A stretch of DNA of 15,652 nt from NCBI GenBank assembly GCA_945907085.1, contig CAMDSS010000016.1:1-15652 (forward strand), read 5' to 3'. Every line of letters starts with the position of its first letter. Within the stretch, counting starts at the first letter, position 1. The translations under genes and the position numbers were made by a program. The notes beneath the pieces were generated by a model, which did not search any database, had not been told where the DNA came from, and saw nothing but the letters and a program-made list of their open reading frames with translations. This stretch comes from Cyanobium sp. NIES-981 (GTDB lineage: Bacteria > Cyanobacteriota > Cyanobacteriia > PCC-6307 > Cyanobiaceae). This document shows positions 1 to 6,348 of this stretch, one piece after another.

Positions 1-1638
1 CCTGTGGTGGCGGTGCTGCACAGCCAGGAGCTGGTGCACGGTGATCTCTGCCCCGCCAACGTGCTGCGCCGGGAGAGCGATGGCCTGCCGGTGCTGCTCG
101 ATTACGGCCTGGTGTGCGGCAAGGCCTGCGTGACCCCCGGCTATGGCCCGCCGGAGTTGGCCAGCGCCGCCGCCCCAGAGCGCTGGATGGACCTGTATGC
201 CCTCGGCGCCTTTGCCCTGGTGCTGCTCAGCGGCGATGCCCCGGCCCAGCTGCTCGATCCGGTGAGCCTGGATTGGCGTTGGCCGGCAGCCCTAGCCGAG
301 CATCCCGAGCTGCAGGCCCAGTTGGAGCGCTTGCTGCAGCGGGATCCCGCATCCCGTTTTGCTTCCGCGGCCCAGGCCTTGGCGGCCTTTCAGGCCTTGG
401 CGATGCCCGAGAGCACCGGGCCCGTACCCCGGGCCGATCGCACCGTGGCCCTCGTGCCGCCTGCGCCCACGCCTGTTGCTGCACCGCCAGTCGCCGCCCA
501 GCAGCCTGCCCTCGAGCCTCCAGCGCCTCCGGCTGCCGAGCCACAGCTGCCGCCGCTGACCCCAACCCCGGCCGACCCCGCCCCTGCGGAGGTTTCAGCT
601 CCCCCCTTGCGCACCCGCGCCGACGAGCGGGAGGAAGCGGCCGAGGGGGGAGTGTGGCCGGTGGTGATTGCCCTGGTCCTTTCGGCGCTGGTGGGTACCG
701 CCCTGGGTTGGCTGTGGCTGAGCCGGGGCAAGTTTGTGTTGCCTAAGCCCCAAACCTCCCTGGAGTTGCCCAGCAGCCTGCCGCCGGCCGAGGTGGACCA
801 GCGCCAGCAGCTGCTGAATCGTCTGCGGGCCCTCCAGGTGGATCGGGCTTGGTTCTTGAAATTGGTGGATGCGGGGTTGCTCGCCCAGTTCCCGGAACGG
901 GGTGGCCGGTTGCCCAGCGATTCCCTCGACGACGCCCCCCTGCGCAAGGTTTGGAACGAATTGGCCGAGGAGTGGCTGGCCCGGGTTGAGCAACTGCCGC
1001 TCGACATACGCCGGCGCCTTGGCAGCTTCAGCGAAGGGGATTGGCAGCGCCGTCAAAGTGCTTTGGTGAGCCAGGGCCTGAGCCCGTCGGTGTTGCGCCA
1101 GTTGGTTTCGGGTAGTGCCCAGAATCTGTTGCCGGGCAGGCCCGGTTCAGACATTCCGCCGGAACCCTTCCGCCAGCTCTGGTTTGCCGCAGCGGAGCAG
1201 AGCCTCACCAATGTGCAGATTGAGGCGATCCAGGCCCAGCCCATGGAAACCCGGGTGCTTTCCGCCCAGGTGGATGCCCGCGGTGCCCGCCTCTTCCCAG
1301 TGCGTCTGCCGGCGGGCTACCGCCTGGTGCTGGGGGTGAATGGTTCGCCGCTCATGCAGATGAGCGTGTTCAGCGCCGAGGGCAGCCTGCTTGAAGCCAA
1401 GGGGCCGCTGCGGGTGGTGAGCCTGGGGGCCCAGCCCCGCTCTCCGGTGCAATTGCTGGTCACCAACGAAGGGGTCGCCCCCGGTTTGATCACCCTGTCG
1501 CTGCGGGCAGACCCGCCGGCACCCAGGCTCCAGCCCCCGGCGCCCACCCCACCGGGCACCCCACCAGGTGCAAACCCAGCCACTCCCCAGGGATCGGAGC
1601 CGCTGCTACCCCCGGAGCCGCCACCTCCCACCCAGTAG
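1..1638 (+). CDS. Membrane-anchored protein-kinase-like protein, 5' partial
   Basis: The reading frame is open to the left edge, so the N-lobe of the kinase (glycine loop, ATP-binding lysine) is outside the window. Numbering residues from the GTG at position 4, I see a catalytic-loop motif HGDLCPAN (12-19), a DYG in place of DFG (33-35), PPE in the APE position (49-51), DLYALG of subdomain IX (63-68) and RDPASRF near the lobe end (113-119). A Pro/Ala-rich linker follows (about 135-205), then one hydrophobic segment (about 217-239) with a charged stretch before it. An extracytoplasmic region (about 250-500) and a proline-rich tail come last. The layout matches Hanks-type receptor-like Ser/Thr kinases. 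The catalytic Asp is kept, but the usual HRD arginine and the catalytic-loop lysine are replaced by Gly and Cys, so it could be a weak kinase or a pseudokinase. Substrate unknown. It converges on smpB with 23 bases between. Confidence 0.75.
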   Translation, partial: PVVAVLHSQELVHGDLCPANVLRRESDGLPVLLDYGLVCGKACVTPGYGPPELASAAAPERWMDLYALGAFALVLLSGDAPAQLLDPVSLDWRWPAALAEHPELQAQLERLLQRDPASRFASAAQALAAFQALAMPESTGPVPRADRTVALVPPAPTPVAAPPVAAQQPALEPPAPPAAEPQLPPLTPTPADPAPAEVSAPPLRTRADEREEAAEGGVWPVVIALVLSALVGTALGWLWLSRGKFVLPKPQTSLELPSSLPPAEVDQRQQLLNRLRALQVDRAWFLKLVDAGLLAQFPERGGRLPSDSLDDAPLRKVWNELAEEWLARVEQLPLDIRRRLGSFSEGDWQRRQSALVSQGLSPSVLRQLVSGSAQNLLPGRPGSDIPPEPFRQLWFAAAEQSLTNVQIEAIQAQPMETRVLSAQVDARGARLFPVRLPAGYRLVLGVNGSPLMQMSVFSAEGSLLEAKGPLRVVSLGAQPRSPVQLLVTNEGVAPGLITLSLRADPPAPRLQPPAPTPPGTPPGANPATPQGSEPLLPPEPPPPTQ

Positions 1639-1661
1639 GCGCCACCTAGGAGGGCCAGGCT

Positions 1662-2159
1662 TTAGATCCTGGCGATGGCCTGCTTGGCGTCCTTGATGTC
1701 CTGTTTGCGGCGTTCCTCATGGCGCTTGTCATGCAGCTTGCGGCCCTTGCCCAGGCCAATGGTGAACTTGATCCAGGACCCCTTGAGGTGGAGGTTGAGC
1801 GGGATCAGGGTGAGTCCCTTTTGGTCGAGGGCGATCCGCAGTTTTTCGATTTCGCGGCGGTGGGCCAGCAGCTTTCGGGTGCGCAGGGGCTCGTGGTTGA
1901 AGTAGGCCCCGGCATGGCTGTGGGGCGAGATGTGCACGTTGTGCAACTGCAGTTCGCCTTTGCGGATCAGGCAAAAACCATCGCGCAGGTTCACCTGGCC
2001 GGCCCGGATTGATTTCACCTCGGTGCCGAGCAATTCGGCCCCGCACTCCAGGGTTTCGAGAATCTCGTATTGGTGCCGGGCGAAGCGGTTGTCGGCCAAC
2101 AGCTTGTTGGCGGCATCGCGCAGGGCCTTGGCGCTTTTCTTGCCTCCCCCCTTTGCCAT
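1662..2159 (-). CDS. smpB: SsrA-binding protein SmpB (tmRNA partner)
   Basis: The product is 165 aa, normal for SmpB. SmpB binds tmRNA and delivers it to stalled ribosomes in trans-translation, in the cytoplasm. Visible family features are the N-terminal basic leader, GTEVKSIR around residues 46-53 in the RNA-binding beta-barrel, HNVHISPH in the middle, and the basic C-terminal tail DKRHEERRKQDIK that enters the ribosomal decoding centre and A site. The ATG at 2157-2159 gives the expected short Lys-rich start; I see no clear Shine-Dalgarno. It is divergent from ruvB across 63 bases and convergent with the kinase-like gene. The tmRNA gene is not in this window. Confidence 0.96.
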   Translation of the reverse strand: MAKGGGKKSAKALRDAANKLLADNRFARHQYEILETLECGAELLGTEVKSIRAGQVNLRDGFCLIRKGELQLHNVHISPHSHAGAYFNHEPLRTRKLLAHRREIEKLRIALDQKGLTLIPLNLHLKGSWIKFTIGLGKGRKLHDKRHEERRKQDIKDAKQAIARI

Positions 2160-2222
2160 TGCTGATGCGCTTGCGTCGCCTAGATCTTCCCGACCCTAGA
2201 TAGCCCCCGGTACCCTCGCTGT
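2160..2222. promoter_or_regulatory. Divergent smpB/ruvB promoter region
   Basis: Both genes point away from this 63-base gap, so it should hold promoters for each. CCTAGAT occurs twice, at 2179-2185 and 2195-2201, 16 bases apart. TATCTA on the minus strand (2202-2197) is a possible weak -10 for smpB. TACCCT at 2211-2216 could be a -10 for ruvB and would put its RNA start at or next to the ATG. No good -35 is visible for either. The region's role follows from gene layout; the individual boxes are guesses. Confidence 0.35.
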
Positions 2223-3323
2223 ATGGCGATTGTTTCCTCGGGATCTCCTGCCTCCGGTGGCCGCCCCCGGGCGACCAAGCCGATGGCGTCCCAGGCGATG
2301 GAGAGCCCGCGGCTGGTGGATCCAGCGCCGATTGAGGAACAGGCTCCCGCCCGGGAAGACAGTCTCAGGCCCAAGCGGCTGGCCGACTACATCGGCCAAA
2401 GCGAGCTCAAGCAGGTGCTGGGCATTGCCATTGAGGCTACCCGCTGCCGTCAGGAAGCCCTCGACCACGTGCTGCTCTATGGCCCCCCGGGCTTGGGCAA
2501 AACCACCATGGCCCTGGTGCTGGCCGAAGAACTTGGCGTGCGCTGCCGCATCACTAGTGCCCCTGCCTTGGAGCGCCCCCGCGACATCGTGGGTCTGCTG
2601 GTGAACCTCCAGCCCCAGGAGCTGCTGTTCATTGATGAGATCCACCGGCTCAACCGGGTTGCCGAAGAAATCCTCTACCCGGCCATGGAGGACTTTCGCC
2701 TCGATCTCACCGTGGGCAAGGGCACCACGGCCCGAACCCGCACCCTGCCCCTGGCCCCATTCACCTTGGTGGGGGCCACCACCAAGGCCGGCTCGCTGAG
2801 TTCGCCCCTGCGGGATCGCTTCGGCCTGATCCAGCGGCTGGAGTTTTACGGCCTCGAGGATCTCCAGGCGATTGTGCAGCGGGCGGCGGGGCTCTTGCAA
2901 CTGGAGTTGGACTCGGATGCGGCGTTGGAGGTGGCCAGGCGCTGCCGGGGCACGCCCCGGATTGCTAACCGCTTGCTGCGGCGGGTGCGGGATGTGGCCT
3001 CCGTGCAGGGCCATGGCCGCATCGGAGCCGATCTCGTGGATGAGGCCCTGAGCCTGCACCGGGTCGATGGCCGGGGCCTCGATGCCAGTGATCGGCGCCT
3101 GCTCACCCTGGTGCTGGAGGGCTATGGCGGGGGGCCGGTGGGCTTGGACACCCTGGCCGCGGGCCTGGGGGAAGACGCAACCACCTTGGAATCGGTGGTG
3201 GAGCCCTATCTGCTGCAACTCGGCTTTTTGCAGCGCACCCCCCGGGGCCGGATGGTGACTCCCGCCGGGCGGTTGCATTTGGGTTGGCCCCCTGAAGGCA
3301 ACCCGATGGATGCGGCGGCATGA
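2223..3323 (+). CDS. ruvB: Holliday junction branch-migration ATPase RuvB
   Basis: This 366-aa AAA+ protein is the hexameric motor that, with RuvA, drives branch migration of Holliday junctions in recombinational repair. It shows Walker A GPPGLGKT (87-94), Walker B LLFIDEIH (134-141), sensor 1 in LVGATT (182-187), the LRDRFG arginine-finger region (196-201), a sensor-2 stretch GTPRIANRLLRR, and the C-terminal winged-helix part ending near GFLQRTPRGR. It is about 30 residues longer than E. coli RuvB because of a low-complexity N-terminal extension (about 1-45) before EDSLRPKRLADYIGQ. From memory, marine Synechococcus homologs share a similar extension beginning MAIVSS, which supports the ATG at 2223. 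The ATG at 2283 would remove part of the extension. Its stop overlaps the next start (ATGA). Confidence 0.97.
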   Translation: MAIVSSGSPASGGRPRATKPMASQAMESPRLVDPAPIEEQAPAREDSLRPKRLADYIGQSELKQVLGIAIEATRCRQEALDHVLLYGPPGLGKTTMALVLAEELGVRCRITSAPALERPRDIVGLLVNLQPQELLFIDEIHRLNRVAEEILYPAMEDFRLDLTVGKGTTARTRTLPLAPFTLVGATTKAGSLSSPLRDRFGLIQRLEFYGLEDLQAIVQRAAGLLQLELDSDAALEVARRCRGTPRIANRLLRRVRDVASVQGHGRIGADLVDEALSLHRVDGRGLDASDRRLLTLVLEGYGGGPVGLDTLAAGLGEDATTLESVVEPYLLQLGFLQRTPRGRMVTPAGRLHLGWPPEGNPMDAAA

Positions 3324-4132
3324 GCGGCCTCCTCGCCCTGCTGCTGAGCCTGCAATTGGCTGTCCAATTAGCGCTGGCTCCAGTGGGAGGGGCCCAGGTG
3401 ACAGTGCCCCAGCTGTTTGACCAGGCGCTCAACGCCAGCCGCAACGGCGATTTCGCCCAGGCCCTGCCCCTGTGGAACCAGGTGCTGGAGCGGGCCCCAA
3501 GCGATGCGGCGGCCTGGAGCAACCGCGGCATTGTGCAGCTGGCCTTGGGCGATCCCCAGGCGGCGATTGCTGATCAGGTTCGCTCGATGGAACTGGCCCC
3601 GGACAACCCCGATCCCCACCTCAACCGCGGCACCGCCGAAGAGGCCCTGGGCCAATGGGCGGCGGCCGAGGCCGACTACCGCTGGATCCTGGAACGCTTT
3701 CCTGCCCCAGCGGAGCAAGGGGCCGCTGGGGAACCCCGGGCTTCAGCCCTCTACAACCTGGGCAATGTGCAGGGTTCGCTTGGGGATTGGCCGGCGGCCC
3801 GGGCCTCCTTTGAGGCGGCTGCAGACGCCAGGCCCGGCTTTGCCATGGCCCGCTCCAGCACGGCCCTGGCCGCTTATCAGCTCGATGACCTGGCCGAAGC
3901 CGAGAGGGAATTGCGCAACCTGATCCGCCGCTACCCCCTGTTTGCCGATGCCAGGGCGGCTCTGACGGCCTTGCTCTGGCAGAAAGGTTCCAAGGGCGAG
4001 GCGGAAAGCAATTGGGCCGCGGCGTCGGGTTTGGATCCGCGCTACCGCCAGGGAGAATGGTTGCTGGAAACGCGCCGCTGGCCTCCTAAGCCGGTGGCAG
4101 CCCTCGAGCAATTTTTGGCCTTGGAGTCGTGA
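3320..4132 (+). CDS. Secreted or lumenal TPR-repeat protein
   Basis: The product is 270 aa. Residues 1-25 form a hydrophobic leucine/alanine-rich leader without strong positive charge, ending VGGAQ, so a signal peptide is likely but its N-region is weak. The rest is about six tetratricopeptide-like helical pairs (roughly 29-62, 63-96, 97-130, 141-174, 175-208, 209-242) with typical W/Y-x-N-x-G and A-x-A-x-x-x-Y/F spacing, for example AWSNRGIVQLALGDPQAAI and LYNLGNVQGSLGDWPAA. TPR proteins are protein-binding scaffolds; in cyanobacteria many act in photosystem assembly or envelope biogenesis, but nothing here names a partner. The ATGA overlap with ruvB implies translational coupling. It touches the M20 gene downstream. 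Function unknown. Confidence 0.88.
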   Translation: MSGLLALLLSLQLAVQLALAPVGGAQVTVPQLFDQALNASRNGDFAQALPLWNQVLERAPSDAAAWSNRGIVQLALGDPQAAIADQVRSMELAPDNPDPHLNRGTAEEALGQWAAAEADYRWILERFPAPAEQGAAGEPRASALYNLGNVQGSLGDWPAARASFEAAADARPGFAMARSSTALAAYQLDDLAEAERELRNLIRRYPLFADARAALTALLWQKGSKGEAESNWAAASGLDPRYRQGEWLLETRRWPPKPVAALEQFLALES

Positions 4133-5331
4133 TGCGCTGGCAGAGCCTGGGGCTGGATCAAACCCTTCAGGAGGCCTTGCCCGAGCTGATTCAGCTGCGG
4201 CGCCATATCCACCGCCACCCCGAGCTCAGTGGCCACGAGCAGCAAACGGCCGCCTTGGTGGCGGGTGAATTGCGCCGCTGGGGTTGGCAGGTGCGCGAAG
4301 GGGTGGGCCGCACCGGAGTGCTGGCGGAGTTGGGTCCGTTAGGGCCCGGGGTGCCCCTGGTGGCCCTGCGGGTGGACATGGATGCCCTGCCGGTGGAAGA
4401 GCGCTCCGGCCTCGATTACGCCTCGGTCCACCAGGGCTTGATGCACGCCTGCGGCCACGACATGCACACCGTGGTGGGCCTTGGGGTGGCCCAGCTCTTG
4501 GGGACGCTCTGGCAGAGCGATCCCTCCGAGATCCGTGCCCGGGTGCGGCTGCTGTTTCAACCCGCCGAGGAAACGGCGGAGGGCGCCACCTGGATGCGGG
4601 CCGATGGCGCCATGGATGGGGTGGAAGCCCTGTTTGGGGTCCATGTCTTTCCAAGCCTGGCGGCCGGCACGATCGGCGTGCGCAGCGGCAGCTTGACGGC
4701 CGCGGCGGGTGAGCTGGAGGTGGAAGTGCTGGGGGAGGGCGGCCATGGCGCCCGGCCCCACCAATCCACCGATGCCATCTGGATTGCGGCCCGGGTGGTG
4801 AGTGGCCTGCAGGAGGCGATCAGCCGCCAGCTCGATGCCCTCCATCCCGTGGTGGTCAGCTTTGGCAAAATTGAAGGTGGCAAGGCGTTCAACGTGATCG
4901 CCGACCACGTGCGCCTGCTGGGCACGGTGCGTTGCCTGGACACGGAACTCCATGCCCAACTGCCGGCCTGGATCGAAGACACCGTGCAGGCCCTGTGCAA
5001 AGGCCATGGCGGTGAGGCCCGGGTGCACTACCGCTGCATTTCCCCCCCCGTGCACAACGACCCCGAGCTCACGACCCTGGTGGCGGCGGTGGGGGAGGAG
5101 CTGTTGGGGCGTGAGCAGGTGCTGTGGCTGGATCAGCCCTCGCTCGGGGCGGAAGATTTTGCCCATCTGCTTGATGGCACCCGCGGCACGATGTTTCGGT
5201 TGGGGGTGGCCGGCAAGGCGGGCTGCGCGCCCTTGCACAACAGCACCTTTGCCCCCGATGAAGGGGCGCTGGCGGTGGGGATCAAGGTGCTCACCGGCAG
5301 CGTGCTGCGCTGGATGGAGCAACGGTCATGA
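4132..5331 (+). CDS. M20-family amidohydrolase (N-acyl amino acid / hippurate hydrolase-like)
   Basis: This 399-aa protein has the full metallopeptidase M20D signature. It shows RRHIHRHPELSG (23-34), RVDMDALPVEE (80-90), the metal ligands in HACGHDMH (105-112; Cys107 and His109), QPAEE (143-147, with the catalytic and ligand Glu), VHVFP (170-174, ligand His171), GGHGARPH (204-211) in the dimerisation/lid domain, SLGAEDFA near 338-345 and PLHNSTFAPDE with the last ligand His369. Such enzymes cleave the amide bond of N-acyl or conjugated amino acids (HipO, IAA-amino acid hydrolase, AmhX types); the exact substrate cannot be told. GGAG at 4123-4126 lies 5 bases before the ATG, favouring this start over the GTG at 4129. 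The TPR stop overlaps the start (TGATG). Confidence 0.93.
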   Translation: MRWQSLGLDQTLQEALPELIQLRRHIHRHPELSGHEQQTAALVAGELRRWGWQVREGVGRTGVLAELGPLGPGVPLVALRVDMDALPVEERSGLDYASVHQGLMHACGHDMHTVVGLGVAQLLGTLWQSDPSEIRARVRLLFQPAEETAEGATWMRADGAMDGVEALFGVHVFPSLAAGTIGVRSGSLTAAAGELEVEVLGEGGHGARPHQSTDAIWIAARVVSGLQEAISRQLDALHPVVVSFGKIEGGKAFNVIADHVRLLGTVRCLDTELHAQLPAWIEDTVQALCKGHGGEARVHYRCISPPVHNDPELTTLVAAVGEELLGREQVLWLDQPSLGAEDFAHLLDGTRGTMFRLGVAGKAGCAPLHNSTFAPDEGALAVGIKVLTGSVLRWMEQRS

Positions 5332-5341
5332 GGGCCCAGCC

Positions 5342-5569
5342 ATGAAGCAGCGCCAGGTTTTGCAGGGGGTTTTGGCCCTCTCTTCACCGCTCTTGATTGG
5401 TTTGGCCTTGGTGGTGCTGTTGCAGCGCCAGGGCACTGACCGCGTGCAGGCGATTCCGGCGCTGTTGATTGGTTCGGGCTTGTTGGTCACGAGCACCCTC
5501 AGCTGGCGCCGGCGCCGGCGCAAGTTGCTGGCCGCCCTGCGTCACGATGAGGCTCATGAGCAACCCTGA
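5342..5569 (+). CDS. Small two-TM membrane protein, DUF3188-like
   Basis: The product is 75 aa. It has a short basic N-terminus (MKQR), a hydrophobic segment at about 7-27, a loop with GTDRVQAIPA, a second hydrophobic segment at about 36-55, then RRRRRK (56-61) and a short polar tail. The positive-inside rule predicts a hairpin with both ends in the cytoplasm. The arrangement matches my memory of the cyanobacterial DUF3188 family, function unknown; that assignment is not searched. GAGGG at 5330-5334 lies 7 bases before the ATG and fixes the start. It begins 10 bases after the M20 stop and its end overlaps the HEAT-protein start by 14 bases. Confidence 0.75.
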   Translation: MKQRQVLQGVLALSSPLLIGLALVVLLQRQGTDRVQAIPALLIGSGLLVTSTLSWRRRRRKLLAALRHDEAHEQP

Positions 5570-6158
5570 GCCCGATCTCAACCGCCTGAAGGAGGCCATC
5601 GCCTCTGGGGATCCGAGCCGTTCGATGCCGGCCTTGGCGGGCTTGCGGCAGGTGCCGGCGGACCAGGCGATCCCTTTGCTGCTCTTGGGTTTGGAGCAGG
5701 AGGAATTCATGGTGCGCTCCCTCAGCTGCGCCGGGCTGGGTGTGAAGCAGAGCGAGCAGGGCTGGCAGGCCTTGGTGGGAGCCCTGCAAACGGATGACGA
5801 CGCCAATGTGCGGGCCGAGGCGGCCAATTCCTTGGTGAGCCATTCGGTTGAGCGGGCCTGGCCCCTGGTGCGCGATGCCTTTGCCGCCGATGGTCAGTGG
5901 CTGGTGCGCTGCAGCATCCTTGCGGCCCTGGCCGAGCAGAGCGAGATTGAAGCTGCTTGGCTCATGGAGCTGGCAGTGATGGCGATCGCCGATGGCGATG
6001 GCACGGTGCGGGTGGGCGGCGCCGAAATCCTGGGCCGCCTGGTGGCCGATGGGGTGGATCCGGCCTTGACCAATCAGGCCCGCACGGCACTCCACCAGCT
6101 TCAAGGCGACAGCGACCACCGGGTGGTGGCGGCGGCCTTGAACGGCCTGCAGGCGTAA
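5556..6158 (+). CDS. HEAT-repeat protein
   Basis: The product is 200 aa, entirely alpha-helical-looking, with HEAT/PBS-lyase-type repeats of about 30 residues. Recognisable units include FMVRSLSCAGLGV (51-63), NVRAEAANSLVSH (84-96), WLVRCSILAALAE (115-127), TVRVGGAEILGRL (150-162) and HRVVAAALNGLQA (188-200). Each carries the V-R-x-x-A-x-x-x-L core typical of these repeats. Cyanobacterial proteins of this kind include phycobilin lyases (CpcE/F type), but I see no lyase-specific feature and the pigment genes are not nearby, so a general protein-binding role is as likely. The start is chosen at 5556 because GAGG lies at 5549-5552; an in-frame ATG at 5547 has no such site. It overlaps the DUF3188-like gene by 14 bases and is the last gene of the ruvB run. 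Confidence 0.85.
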   Translation: MSNPEPDLNRLKEAIASGDPSRSMPALAGLRQVPADQAIPLLLLGLEQEEFMVRSLSCAGLGVKQSEQGWQALVGALQTDDDANVRAEAANSLVSHSVERAWPLVRDAFAADGQWLVRCSILAALAEQSEIEAAWLMELAVMAIADGDGTVRVGGAEILGRLVADGVDPALTNQARTALHQLQGDSDHRVVAAALNGLQA

Positions 6159-6163
6159 GTCCT

Positions 6164-6172
6164 TGCTAGGTT
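6164..6172 (+). promoter_or_regulatory. Possible extended -10 promoter of thiC
   Basis: TG-C-TAGGTT looks like a weak extended -10 (TGnTAnnnT). It would start RNA near 6179-6180, which is where the first base of riboswitch stem P1 lies. That spacing is the main support. No -35 is seen about 17 bases upstream, inside the HEAT gene. Confidence 0.3.
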
Positions 6173-6179
6173 TCGAAAG

Positions 6180-6270
6180 TCACTAGGGGTGCCCGGCTGC
6201 GTCACTGCTGCCCAGGGCTGAGATCACACCCTCCGAACCTGATCCGGGTCATGCCGGCGCAGGGAAGTGA
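6180..6270 (+). promoter_or_regulatory. TPP riboswitch (THI-box) controlling thiC
   Basis: The conserved THI-box blocks are present in order: GGGGTGCCC (6186-6194), GCTGAGAT (6217-6224), ACCC (6228-6231) and GAACCTGATCCGGGTCAT followed by GCCGGCGCAGGGAAG (6235-6267). P1 can be drawn from TCACT (6180-6184) with AGTGA (6266-6270). P2 pairs GGGT with ACCC. The variable P3 begins with GCCC (6191-6194) pairing GGGC (6215-6218). P4 pairs CCGG with CCGG around the GTCATG bulge. Known TPP aptamers of this form turn off thiC when thiamine pyrophosphate is plentiful. The start codon lies 78 bases further on. No hairpin followed by a T-run lies between, so control at translation is more likely than termination; that part is inference. 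Confidence 0.95.
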
Positions 6271-6348
6271 GCTGGACCGTGAAACCAATCTCAGGCTGCG
6301 CCCCGCCGGTTGCCTTTGCAGGCATCCCCTATTCGCCGTAGCCCGATC
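6271..6348 (+). promoter_or_regulatory. Expression-platform region between riboswitch and thiC start
   Basis: These 78 bases link the aptamer to the chosen ATG. A small hairpin TGCC-TTTGCA-GGCA sits at 6311-6324. There is no purine-rich ribosome site near the ATG and no T-run. An in-frame TTG at 6310 would add 13 residues unlike the family N-terminus. How TPP binding changes this segment is not readable by eye. Confidence 0.4.

Noticed and set aside
4952..5341. A longer reading frame extending the DUF3188-like protein upstream inside the M20 gene
   Set aside because: The upstream part is an out-of-frame shadow of the amidohydrolase, rich in Arg/Pro/Cys. A Shine-Dalgarno at 5330-5334 marks the ATG at 5342.
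6310..6348. In-frame TTG at 6310 as the thiC start
   Set aside because: It would add 13 residues with no ribosome site; the ATG at 6349 yields the N-terminus I recall for cyanobacterial ThiC.
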